This document shows, in pieces, positions 1 through 8,048 of a stretch of DNA of 64,000 nucleotides. A model generated the notes under the pieces. The model was not told where the DNA came from and did no database searches. It saw only the letters and a program-made list of their open reading frames with translations. Both the position numbers and the translations under genes were made by a program. Position 1 is the first letter of the stretch, and the number at the start of each line of letters is the position of its first letter. The stretch comes from Thermoguttaceae bacterium (GTDB taxonomy: Bacteria; Planctomycetota; Planctomycetia; Pirellulales; Thermoguttaceae). The DNA is taken from the NCBI GenBank assembly GCA_017939795.1, contig JAGBAA010000142.1, forward strand, positions 1 through 64,000, in the 5' to 3' direction.

Positions 1-2822
1 CGTTGGCTGATATGCAAGACCTTTTCGTAGTATTCACGCGCGGAGTCGGTATTTCCAGAGGCGTTCACAAGGTCACCAAGTCGGCCGTACAAAATACTCA
101 GATCACGCTGCGCCTCCACGTTGTCCGGCATCGCTTCCGCAAGACGTTGAATGATCTGCAGAGACTTTTCGTAGAATTCACGCGCCAAGTCGGTATTTCC
201 CGAGGCGTTCGCAAAGCCGCCAAGTTGGTTGTACAACATACCCAGATCCCGCTGCGCCTCCACGTTGTCCGGCATCGCTTCCGCAAGACGTCGGCGGATA
301 TGCAGAGACTTTTCGTAGTATTCACGCGCGGAGTCGGTATTTCCAGAGGTTTTCGCAAGGTCGCCGAGTTTACTGTACGAAGCACCCAGATCCCGCTGCG
401 CCTCCACACTGTCCGGCATCGCTTCCGCAAGACGGCGGCTGATCTGCAGATCCTTTTCGTAGTATTCACGCGCTGAGTCGGTATTTCCAGAGGTTTTCGC
501 AAGGTCGCCAAGTCGGCCGTACAAACTACCCAGCTCACGCTGCGCCTCCACGTTGTCCGGCATCGCTTCCGCAAGACGTTGGTTGCTCCCTGCCTCTGTA
601 CCTCCTGCCGCTGCGGTTCTGATCACTTCTGCAAGGTGTTGGTTGATCTGCAATGCCTTTTCGTAGTATTCACGCGCCAAGACGGTATTTCCAGAGGTGT
701 TCGCAAGGTCGCCAAGGCTATTGTACGAACATTGTGCCAGCACAATTCCCGGTATCGTTTCCGCAAGGTGTTGGGGGATCCAAGGCACTGTAAATCTCAA
801 TCGCCTTTCCGACATCGCTTCCGCAAGGTGTTGAACTATTTGCAATCCCCTTTCGTAGTATTCACGCGCCAAGTCGGTATTTCCAGAGGCGTTCGCAAGG
901 TCGCCGAGTTTACTGTACGAAGCACCCAAATTCTGCTGCGCCAGCACGCTGTCCGGCATCGCTTGGACTCGCTGTTCCGCAATCCGGAAGCATACATTGT
1001 GTGCAGCCGCGGCGGAAGAAGTCTTTCCGAGGGCGGTGTATTGGTCGCCAAGAGTACCAAACGTCCATGAAAGTTCCCAATCGACCGCATCTTCCGAGGT
1101 TTCGGGGGTCCAGTTCTGAAGGAGAAGTTCGTAGATTCCCTGGATCGCGTCGAGCTGCCAGGCCTGGGAGCCGGAGGTCCAGAAGGAAACGTCCTGTTCA
1201 AGGAGGGATCTGGAACGGGCACGGAGTTTTGCGGTGGCGTCAGCGGTAAAATCGACGTCATTTTCCAAACAGAATACCGTCATGCGGTGGATCCTGCCAA
1301 GGTTTTCGTTCTCCGTCGGCGTGATGAGATGATAGTCGAGAAGCTCGCCCAACGGGTCCTCGAGACCGCCAAGGCGGAATTGCTCTTTCGTGAATTCCTC
1401 AAGCCACGGGATCGGCACGAAGTCCGGCGCGGTAAGCGACGCGAGGTTCAGCATCCAGCGGGCAGGCTCGGAAAGTGCGCGGATCGTGGGAGTCAGCACC
1501 GCCGAGACACAGCGTGCCGGGTGACGCACGGGAAGATCCTGCAAATGCGGCGGTTCCGCGGGATTTTTCTGGAGTTCATCCCAATACTGACGGTACGAGA
1601 TCCGTTTTCTGGCCTGCAGATACGCCCCCGCAAGGTCCACCGCCAGCGTCAGACCGTCAAAGTGTTTTGCGATTTCTTCCGCCGCAGCTCTTTCATCCGG
1701 ATCCGTACCAATGGGCCGTCGGTTGTTCAGGAGTTCCAGAGACTCGCTCAAGGAAAGTTTGTCGACCGTCTGCGTCCGGATGCCCGCCAGTTTCTCGTCC
1801 GGCATCCGGGTCGTCACGATCAGGTGAAGACAACCCGGAACGTGTGTCGTGCTCAAAGAGTGCAGAAACTCCGGCTGATCCACGTTGTCGAGGATCACGA
1901 ACAGACGCCCGTTCGGAATTGTTTTGCATTTGTGTTCCAGCAGACGCACCAGTTCCGCAAGACGCTGCGCGGTCGTGCCTTTCTGAAGTTCGTGTTCGTG
2001 CATTCGGTCAATGCCGGCAGAAAGGAGGACTTCCGGAAAGTTGGTCTGTTTCTCGCAGGGGATGAAAACGCGTCCAAGACCGTAATCCCACGCAAACGCG
2101 TGCCCGTACGTGAGCGAAAGTTCCGTCTTTCCGATCCCCCCAAGACCATTCACTGCGGAAAGGGCCATGCAGGAAGACGTCACGAGCGATTGCCGAAGCA
2201 GCCGAAGATCCTCACGCCGACCGACAAAATACCGATTGTACTGGGGATAGTTCGGTCCCAGCATCGACTTCGCGGCAAGCTCCTGTTTTTCGTACTTTCC
2301 CTGCGTCTGCGCCTTCAGCGTCCGAAGCGTCCGGTCGATATGCTGCACGGCGTAGTCATGAAGATCAAAATCGTCGTTGCTCTGGTAGCTCCGAAGCTGC
2401 GAGACCCAGCGCGGATACTTTTCCCGCAAATGATCCGGAATATCCGGCAGCGTGTCGGTACTGAAATCAAACAACCGGTCCACCCGCACAACCTGAAGCG
2501 GCGCGGTCCCCTCACCAAGAACGTACGTGTGCATCTCATGGTCCAGCCACCAGTCAAACTCCTGTGCGCAGAATTCGCTCTGGAAATAAGCCGGCGAAAG
2601 CATCACGATCAGGAATCGGGAAGATGCGAGCGCATCCCGGATCCTCAGATTCCAGTCATCCATACTGTGCAGCTCGGTCCGATCGAAAAAGATCCTCGGC
2701 TGTGTGCCGAACATCAGGCGAAATTCCTCGTTGTTTCGCAGACGGTCCGTAAACGTATCGACAAAACCGTTCAGATTGTCTTTGTGCGCATAGCTAATGA
2801 AAAAATCGTACTTAAAATCCAC
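1..2822 (-). CDS. TIR / NB-ARC / TPR STAND protein, truncated at window edge
   Basis: At least 940 codons are present, and the gene runs off the left edge. The GTG start at 2822 has AAGG seven bases upstream and an in-frame TAA just before it. Residues 1-150 look like a TIR domain, beginning VDFKYDFFISYAHKD and ending near SEFCAQEF. Residues about 210-500 are an NB-ARC-type STAND ATPase with Walker A GGIGKT at 228-233 and Walker B-like FVILDNVD. From about residue 610 there are TPR-like repeats of 48 residues (GNTDSAREYYEKSL, RLAEAMPDNVEAQRDL). The order TIR-ATPase-TPR is that of NLR-like sensors: the repeats sense, the ATPase oligomerises, and the TIR domain cleaves NAD or signals. A defence role is inferred. 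No partner gene is visible on the right. The true C-terminus is outside the window. Confidence 0.9.
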   Translation of the reverse strand, partial: MDFKYDFFISYAHKDNLNGFVDTFTDRLRNNEEFRLMFGTQPRIFFDRTELHSMDDWNLRIRDALASSRFLIVMLSPAYFQSEFCAQEFDWWLDHEMHTYVLGEGTAPLQVVRVDRLFDFSTDTLPDIPDHLREKYPRWVSQLRSYQSNDDFDLHDYAVQHIDRTLRTLKAQTQGKYEKQELAAKSMLGPNYPQYNRYFVGRREDLRLLRQSLVTSSCMALSAVNGLGGIGKTELSLTYGHAFAWDYGLGRVFIPCEKQTNFPEVLLSAGIDRMHEHELQKGTTAQRLAELVRLLEHKCKTIPNGRLFVILDNVDQPEFLHSLSTTHVPGCLHLIVTTRMPDEKLAGIRTQTVDKLSLSESLELLNNRRPIGTDPDERAAAEEIAKHFDGLTLAVDLAGAYLQARKRISYRQYWDELQKNPAEPPHLQDLPVRHPARCVSAVLTPTIRALSEPARWMLNLASLTAPDFVPIPWLEEFTKEQFRLGGLEDPLGELLDYHLITPTENENLGRIHRMTVFCLENDVDFTADATAKLRARSRSLLEQDVSFWTSGSQAWQLDAIQGIYELLLQNWTPETSEDAVDWELSWTFGTLGDQYTALGKTSSAAAAHNVCFRIAEQRVQAMPDSVLAQQNLGASYSKLGDLANASGNTDLAREYYERGLQIVQHLAEAMSERRLRFTVPWIPQHLAETIPGIVLAQCSYNSLGDLANTSGNTVLAREYYEKALQINQHLAEVIRTAAAGGTEAGSNQRLAEAMPDNVEAQRELGSLYGRLGDLAKTSGNTDSAREYYEKDLQISRRLAEAMPDSVEAQRDLGASYSKLGDLAKTSGNTDSAREYYEKSLHIRRRLAEAMPDNVEAQRDLGMLYNQLGGFANASGNTDLAREFYEKSLQIIQRLAEAMPDNVEAQRDLSILYGRLGDLVNASGNTDSAREYYEKVLHISQ
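19..912 (-). repeat. 144-bp tandem coding repeats (48-residue TPR units)
   Basis: The segment beginning in each unit with the codons for SAREYYEK recurs with anchors near positions 36, 180, 324 and 468, exactly 144 bp apart, and then near 672 and 864 at irregular distances (204 and 192 bp). The first four copies are almost identical at the DNA level, including silent positions, while the copies at 670-960 are degenerate. This pattern fits recent expansion of the array by recombination. Confidence 0.85.
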
Positions 2823-2882
2823 AGAGACACCTTAATACGTGACGTAAATGTTTTCGGAACCGGATATTCAGGATAATTCCGG

Positions 2883-2911
2883 ATTATAGCACACAGCCGA
2901 ACTCAAAACAA
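2883..2911 (-). promoter_or_regulatory. Promoter of the TIR-STAND gene
   Basis: On the minus strand TTGTTT and TATAAT are separated by 17 bp, about 60 bases upstream of the GTG start. The -10 matches the sigma-70 consensus exactly and the -35 is weak. Confidence 0.6.
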
Positions 2912-3067
2912 GGGGACGGAGAGCGTTCCACGCCATTTTTTCAAAAAAAGTCTCTCAAAATCAAATATCCGCCTTCCCCAAAGTGCTAAAAAACGCTAAA
3001 CTGGAGACCAGATCGTGCAGGATGGTGCCGTTTTGGACGTCTTGGCCGTTTTGTTCCTTCAATTTCC

Positions 3068-3991
3068 GTGATTTTTCGTATGCTTCCCTGGAAAAAACGA
3101 ACCCTTCGTTCCCCAAACCGCAAATATTTCCCGACGAACACGCTCGGAGATCCCGATCGTAGTGCCGTTCGCCGAGTGCCGTCCCGTGCATTTTTCGCGG
3201 CACAGATCGCCCGAATGCTCTCAGGACCGACCGGGAATTCCGTACGCCGCGGCCATTCCGGGAATCGAAAAACCGGGTCCGCTCGCACACGCGAACCGCA
3301 GCGGAAAACCGCCGTCTTCCGTCCTCGGCGTCCGGAGGAGGTCCTGCTTTCCGCGCCGACGGCACTTCCATCGGAGGAACAGCTCCCGGAACGCAGCGGG
3401 CTGATGCAGACGATCGAGGCCCTTCTCTTCATCACGCGTGAACCGCTGAGCACACGCCGTCTCGCGCAATTTACCCGGATCGAGGACCTTGCCGAGATCC
3501 ACGACGCCATCCGTTCGCTGAACCTTCTTTACGATGCCGGGCACCGTGCGTTCCGGATCCTGGAGTTTGCGCGCGGATTCCAGCTCCGGACGCGGCCGCA
3601 GTTTACTCCGTGGCTGCGTCTTCTCTGCCGACAGGGCGGGGTCGAAAATCAGGAAAACCCGGAGATCCGCCTTTCGCCGCCGGCCATGGAGACTCTCGCG
3701 ATCATCGCGTACCGCGACGCAGCCAACACACCGGTCACGCGGGCAGAGATCGAGGCGATCCGCGGTGTGCAGTCCTGCATCGAGATCCTGCGGCAGCTTC
3801 TGGGAAAAGACCTCATCCGCATCGCCGGACGCAGTACGGAACTTGGCCGTCCGCGCCTCTACCGCACGACGAAAAAGTTCCTGGAAGTCTTCGGTCTGAA
3901 GACCCTCCGCCAGCTTCCGAAGATCGAATTCGAGACGTCTCCGTCTTCCGAAAACATGGTCTCCGAGGAAACCGTGGAGGATCCCGAATGA
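3068..3991 (+). CDS. scpB: Segregation and condensation protein B
   Basis: The C-terminal 190 residues match ScpB: the segment starting LMQTIEALLFITREPLS, then PPAMETLAIIAYRDAANTPV TRAEIEAIRGV, then LGRPRLYRTTKKFLEVFGL. These are the two winged-helix halves that bind ScpA in the SMC-ScpAB condensin. The first roughly 110 residues are Arg/Pro-rich and do not resemble ScpB, so the real start may lie further in, near 3350-3410. No ScpA gene is adjacent, which is unusual because scpA and scpB are often neighbours. No clear promoter was seen. Confidence 0.85.
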   Translation: MIFRMLPWKKRTLRSPNRKYFPTNTLGDPDRSAVRRVPSRAFFAAQIARMLSGPTGNSVRRGHSGNRKTGSARTREPQRKTAVFRPRRPEEVLLSAPTALPSEEQLPERSGLMQTIEALLFITREPLSTRRLAQFTRIEDLAEIHDAIRSLNLLYDAGHRAFRILEFARGFQLRTRPQFTPWLRLLCRQGGVENQENPEIRLSPPAMETLAIIAYRDAANTPVTRAEIEAIRGVQSCIEILRQLLGKDLIRIAGRSTELGRPRLYRTTKKFLEVFGLKTLRQLPKIEFETSPSSENMVSEETVEDPE

Positions 3992-4049
3992 TCCCTCCGG
4001 GACACAATTTCCGGATGAACCGCCAAAGAAGGAAGGACTAGACGGGGCT

Positions 4050-4137
4050 GACACGAAATTCACGAAATGTACGAAAACACGAAAATGAATTTTAAAATCG
4101 CTTCGTAAATTTGGTTTCTTTCGGGAATTTCGTGTTC
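4050..4137. repeat. Dispersed inverted repeat, copy 1
   Basis: The left arm GACACGAAATTCACGAAA and the right arm TTTCGGGAATTTCGTGTTC are reverse complements with about one mismatch in the core, separated by about 50 bases of AT-rich sequence. A second element with the same arms is at 24325-24422. The element lies in the gap between scpB and the next gene and contains no reading frame I believe in. It could be transcribed as a long hairpin. Confidence 0.6.
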
Positions 4138-4278
4138 CCCTTCGTGTATTTCTTTAGATATTCTGTGCCTTCTGTGATGAAATTGCTGCTCCGTTGCCGG
4201 AAGACCCGTCTTTTTTTACTTTCGGCATTAAATATTCCTTGCGTACTCTGAAAATTTCAGAAAAGCCAGCGGAACGGG

Positions 4279-4307
4279 TTGACAGAACGGAAGCCGTTTG
4301 GTAAAAT
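4279..4307 (+). promoter_or_regulatory. Promoter of the NPCBM/HZS-alpha-like gene
   Basis: A perfect -35 TTGACA is followed after 17 bp by TAAAAT, preceded by GG. The predicted transcript would have a leader of about 75 bases before the ATG at 4390. Confidence 0.75.
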
Positions 4308-4389
4308 GAAAGAAAATCAAACGAAATCGATGCGCGGAACGTGCCGTGCGCCGGTTTTCCGTGTGCAGTTTTATTTTACGGAGCCTTCC

Positions 4390-7362
4390 ATGAAAAGATC
4401 CCGCCTTTCTGTCCGTCTGCTGGCAATGCTCGGCAGTCTTTCTCTTTGGACTCTCGTTTCCGGAGCCGCCGCTCAGACGCAGACGTTCTGGCTTGACGAA
4501 ATGGACCTCTCGCTCACCCACTGTGCCTGGCGGACGGCACAGGCGAAAACGTCCGTCGGCGGAGAGCCGCTGACCATCGCGGGACAGACGTGGGAACGCG
4601 GAGTAGGGACGCACGCTCCGGCAGAGATCTCGGTCCACAATCCGGCTCAGGTCGGCATTTTTTGCGCGAAAGTCGGCGTCAGCGACGAGACTGGCTCTTC
4701 CGGCCCGCTGGAATTCCAGATCTTCACTGACGAAAAACTCGTCTGGAAAAGCGGCGAAATGTCCAAGGGCACGCCGCCGAAAGAGGTCCGGATCTCCCTC
4801 GATGGGGTGAAGATGCTCCGGATCGCCGTGGATAAAGGGGAAGTTTACTATGGCGACCATGCGAATCTCGCCGACGCACGGATCGAATGGCCGGCAGATA
4901 CCCGGGTCCCCGAATCGGAAACTTTCAAGACGCCGAGGATCTTCCGAATGGCAAAACATTTGAAAGACGAAAGCGGTAAAGAGTTCACCCGAATGGACGA
5001 AAATGCGTCGGAATGGTACGCGACCCGGGAACTGCTCCAGACCGGAATGTCCGATGAGGTGAAGTCCCAGGCACTCCACCCCGCCTCCACGATCTTCCCG
5101 ACGGACCGCGATCCGCTCGACGTGGCCGTCCGACGCATTTTCCCGCTGGTCGACGCACTGACCGCGATGCCGAACGGCCCCAAACTCACGGAGGAACGCA
5201 AGGAGCTCGAAGCACTTGACGCACAAGCCAAAGCCGTTCCGGCGGAAGACCTGACCGCGCGAAAAGCAATTTTTGCACAGGTGACGGCACTGCGCCGAAA
5301 GATCATGCTGCAGAATCCGCTTCTCGATTTCTCCGATCTGATCTTCCTTAAGCGGCACTACCTGAACGGCAGCGTCCCGGAGATCTACGGTTCCCATATG
5401 TGCGATCAGTACTTCGGTTTCCATCAGCTTCCGGGCGGAGGACTTTACGTTCTGAAAAATGCGTTCACAGACAAACCGGAAGTCGTCCCGGTCCTGACCG
5501 ATCCGGTGAAGAACGGACGGCTTGCAGGGCGGATGCTCGACAAAACGTGGGGATTTCTGTCTCCGGAACTCTCGCATGACGGCACGCAGATCCTTTTCGC
5601 CGCCGCCGATACTCACGCAGGCGAACGCCACAAATACGAGTGGACGCAGGAAAACTGCTTCCATATTTTCAAGGCCGATTTCGACATGAAAACGGGCAAG
5701 GCGTCGAACATCACGCAGCTGACGGACGGTGCGTTTAATGAATTTGACCCGTGCTTCCTTCCGAACGGCCGGATCGTCTTCATATCCGAACGTCGGCTCG
5801 GTTATGGACGATGCCATGGCAGACCGGTCCCGACGTACACGCTCCACACGATGAACGCGGACGGCAGCGACATCACGACGATCTCCTTCCATGAAACGAA
5901 CGAATGGGCACCGGTCGTGGACCATAATGGGATGGTCGTCTATACGCGGTGGGATTACGTAGACCGCGGGGCGAACAACGCGCACCACCCATGGATCACG
6001 ACACCCGACGGACGCGATCCGCGCGCACTGCACGGGAACTACCATAAAGAGCAGGCTCCCGTCCCGCTCTTTGAAGGCGATATTCGCCCGGTCCCCAATT
6101 CCCCGAAATTCACCGCGACGGCCTGTGCGCATCATGGCCAGACGTACGGTTCGCTGATCCTCGTGGATCCGCAGGTCAAGGACGACGATTTCATGAGCTG
6201 CGTCCGGCGCATCACTCCCGACCAGGGATTCCCGGAAACGGAAATGGGCTACGGCGGCGATCAGCCGAACCGGTACGCGACCGCGCATCCGCTCTCCGAG
6301 TACTTCTACATTTGCGTCTACGACCCGTTTGCCGTCTGGAATGCGTACTATGAGAACAATTTCGGCATCTACCTGCTCGACGCATTCGGGAACCGGACGC
6401 TCCTTTACCGGGATCCGGAGATCGCCTGCCGCGACGCATTCCCTCTGAAAAAACGTCCGATGGAACCCGTCGTTCCGCACCGGACTCTCCGCGGAAAACC
6501 ACTCGCAAAAGGGGAGACATTCCAGCCGATCGATGAGTCTGCACTTCCGAAGACCGCAAATATCGGGCTGGTGAACGTCTACGATACGAAACTCCCGTTC
6601 CCGGAAGGGACGAAGATCGAGCGTCTGCGCATCGTGCAGGTCCTTCCGAAACCCAATCCGTTCGGCGATGTGCCGCGCATCGGCTACGGCGACCAGAAAA
6701 ACGCACGCAGGATCCTCGGTACTGTTCCGGTCGAAGAGGATGGAAGCGCGTATTTCACGGTCCCCGTGAACGTGCCGGTCTACTTCCAGGCTCTTGACGA
6801 AAAGGGCGTCGCCGTCCAGACGATGCGCTCCGATACGTACGTGCACGAAGGGGAGGAACTCATCTGCCAGGGATGCCATGAAGACCGACACAGTGCGATC
6901 ACTGCGCGTCCGCGAGTCCCGCAGGCCATGCGCCGGGCACCGAGTGCCATTCAGCCGGATCCGGAAGGCTCGAATCCGTTCAATTTCGTGAAGCTCCTTC
7001 AGCCTATCATCGACGCAAAGTGCGTAAAGTGCCATGAAGGATCTGACGATCCGCGCGCGATCGATCTTTCCCGCGGTCCGGAAAATGAGCATTTCTTCAC
7101 GTCCTACCGCAATCTGAAACCCTACTGCTTCTTCTACAATCACTACCTCTGGACGGACGCGCGGACGTATCCGGGCAAATTCGGCTCAAACGCCAGCCGA
7201 CTGTACCAGATCCTGACGTCCGACCACCACGGTCTCAAACTGACGAAAGAGGAACTCTACCGATTCACGCTCTGGATGGACAATAATTGCGATTTCTACG
7301 GTGCCTATGAAGAATGTTCGCTTCAGCGGCAGGGAAAGATCGTCCGGCCAAGCCTGGAATAA
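4390..7362 (+). CDS. NPCBM-domain, hydrazine-synthase-alpha-like dihaem protein
   Basis: This secreted protein has 990 residues. The ATG at 4390 was chosen because GGAG precedes it, the promoter lies just upstream, and a signal peptide follows (MKRSRLSVRLL to GAAAQ). Residues about 30-170 form an NPCBM/NEW2-type carbohydrate-binding sandwich (WERGVGTHAPAEI). The central part has Tolb/PD40-like propeller motifs (NEFDPCFLPNGRIVFISER). The C-terminal part has two c-type haem sites, CQGCH near residue 825 and CVKCH near residue 877. The middle and C-terminal parts resemble the hydrazine synthase alpha fold, which is common in non-anammox Planctomycetes. No HzsB or HzsC partners are present, so hydrazine synthesis is not implied. 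A periplasmic redox or glycan-related role is possible but unproven. Confidence 0.8.
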   Translation: MKRSRLSVRLLAMLGSLSLWTLVSGAAAQTQTFWLDEMDLSLTHCAWRTAQAKTSVGGEPLTIAGQTWERGVGTHAPAEISVHNPAQVGIFCAKVGVSDETGSSGPLEFQIFTDEKLVWKSGEMSKGTPPKEVRISLDGVKMLRIAVDKGEVYYGDHANLADARIEWPADTRVPESETFKTPRIFRMAKHLKDESGKEFTRMDENASEWYATRELLQTGMSDEVKSQALHPASTIFPTDRDPLDVAVRRIFPLVDALTAMPNGPKLTEERKELEALDAQAKAVPAEDLTARKAIFAQVTALRRKIMLQNPLLDFSDLIFLKRHYLNGSVPEIYGSHMCDQYFGFHQLPGGGLYVLKNAFTDKPEVVPVLTDPVKNGRLAGRMLDKTWGFLSPELSHDGTQILFAAADTHAGERHKYEWTQENCFHIFKADFDMKTGKASNITQLTDGAFNEFDPCFLPNGRIVFISERRLGYGRCHGRPVPTYTLHTMNADGSDITTISFHETNEWAPVVDHNGMVVYTRWDYVDRGANNAHHPWITTPDGRDPRALHGNYHKEQAPVPLFEGDIRPVPNSPKFTATACAHHGQTYGSLILVDPQVKDDDFMSCVRRITPDQGFPETEMGYGGDQPNRYATAHPLSEYFYICVYDPFAVWNAYYENNFGIYLLDAFGNRTLLYRDPEIACRDAFPLKKRPMEPVVPHRTLRGKPLAKGETFQPIDESALPKTANIGLVNVYDTKLPFPEGTKIERLRIVQVLPKPNPFGDVPRIGYGDQKNARRILGTVPVEEDGSAYFTVPVNVPVYFQALDEKGVAVQTMRSDTYVHEGEELICQGCHEDRHSAITARPRVPQAMRRAPSAIQPDPEGSNPFNFVKLLQPIIDAKCVKCHEGSDDPRAIDLSRGPENEHFFTSYRNLKPYCFFYNHYLWTDARTYPGKFGSNASRLYQILTSDHHGLKLTKEELYRFTLWMDNNCDFYGAYEECSLQRQGKIVRPSLE

Positions 7363-7414
7363 ATGCAGAAAACGCAGGATCTTCCGCGCTTTAGAATCGG
7401 AAGAAATGCCAAAC

Positions 7415-7439
7415 GCCTGGGGGACGAGGTCCCTCAGGC
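7415..7439 (+). terminator. Stem-loop after the HZS-alpha-like gene
   Basis: GCCTGGGGGAC, a three-base loop and GTCCCTCAGGC pair over 11 positions with one G-T wobble, about 50 bases after the stop codon. No T-run follows, so it may stabilise the 3' end rather than act as a classic terminator. Confidence 0.4.
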
Positions 7440-7579
7440 ATTCAACGCAAAACGTTTCTGAATGTACGCAGTCCCGCAGAAAAAGACAGCATTCGGATAC
7501 TCAAAAGGGAAAGCTTTTTTCAGACGTTCCTTTTTTCAAGTCTCGCCAATCGGCAGTTCCCCGGCACGTTCCCCTTCAT

Positions 7580-7915
7580 TCATTTTTTCTTTGCATCACG
7601 CCGCGCCATGTGCAGAAGCGAGAAAAACGCGAGCAGTCCGCCGCACATACCCCCGGCACACAAACAGAGGATCCCCGTACCAAACTTCTGATCGAGCCAC
7701 CATCCTGCCATCGTCGGCAAAACAAACTGCATTCCAATGCCTGAGATCTCCCCGGCTCGTGAAAAACCGACGGCCCACGCCGCACGAATATCCTCTTCCC
7801 CCTCCGTCTGTTCCCGCTTGAACGGAGAAGCCTCCAGTGGCTCTTCATGAAGTTTTTCGGGATCCTTTTCCATTTCGTCTTTCATTTTCTTTTCCATTTT
7901 TTCTTTATCGTCCAT
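7580..7915 (-). CDS. AtpZ/AtpI-like small membrane protein
   Basis: About 111 residues. The N-terminal 45 are charged (MDDKEKMEKKMKDEMEKDPE). They are followed by FSRAGEISGIGMQFVLPTMA and two hydrophobic segments with GWWLDQKFGTG between them, the pattern of the AtpZ/AtpI family that usually precedes the F0F1-ATPase operon and may help c-ring assembly or Mg2+ handling. A GTG three codons upstream (7924) is also possible. No other ATPase gene is nearby. The gene starts right after the terminator of the permease gene, leaving no visible room for its own promoter. Confidence 0.7.
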   Translation of the reverse strand: MDDKEKMEKKMKDEMEKDPEKLHEEPLEASPFKREQTEGEEDIRAAWAVGFSRAGEISGIGMQFVLPTMAGWWLDQKFGTGILCLCAGGMCGGLLAFFSLLHMARRDAKKK

Positions 7916-7925
7916 GCCGTACACA

Positions 7926-7965
7926 TAAAAAAGCCGGTCTGCTCCCCGAAGAAACCAGACCGGCT
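7926..7965 (-). terminator. Intrinsic terminator of the NCS1 permease gene
   Basis: On the minus strand AGCCGGTCTG and CAGACCGGCT form a perfect 10-bp stem with a 14-base loop, followed by a T-run. Confidence 0.85.
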
Positions 7966-8048
7966 CAAGTGCTCTGGGAAAAATACAGATCCCGGAGAAC
8001 TTTCCAATTCATGCAGTCAGATCGACCGCAAAACTTCTGCCTCGGAAA

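Noticed and set aside
19-912. Regular repeats as a possible CRISPR array
   Set aside because: The period is 144 bp, repeats run without spacers and stay in frame as TPR units. The same reasoning excludes the 42-bp repeats at 8850-9070.
1287-2876. A 529-codon open frame on the plus strand opposite the TIR-STAND gene
   Set aside because: The minus strand has Walker motifs and a TIR domain.
4228-7143. A 971-codon open frame on the minus strand opposite the NPCBM/HZS-alpha-like gene
   Set aside because: The plus-strand frame has a signal peptide, promoter, haem motifs and domain matches. The opposite frame is Arg/His/Phe-rich and lacks domains; it is open because of codon bias.
4390-7362. Anammox metabolism
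   Set aside because: Only an alpha-like fold is present. No HzsBC, hydrazine dehydrogenase or other anammox gene was seen, and the neighbours are ordinary heterotroph genes.
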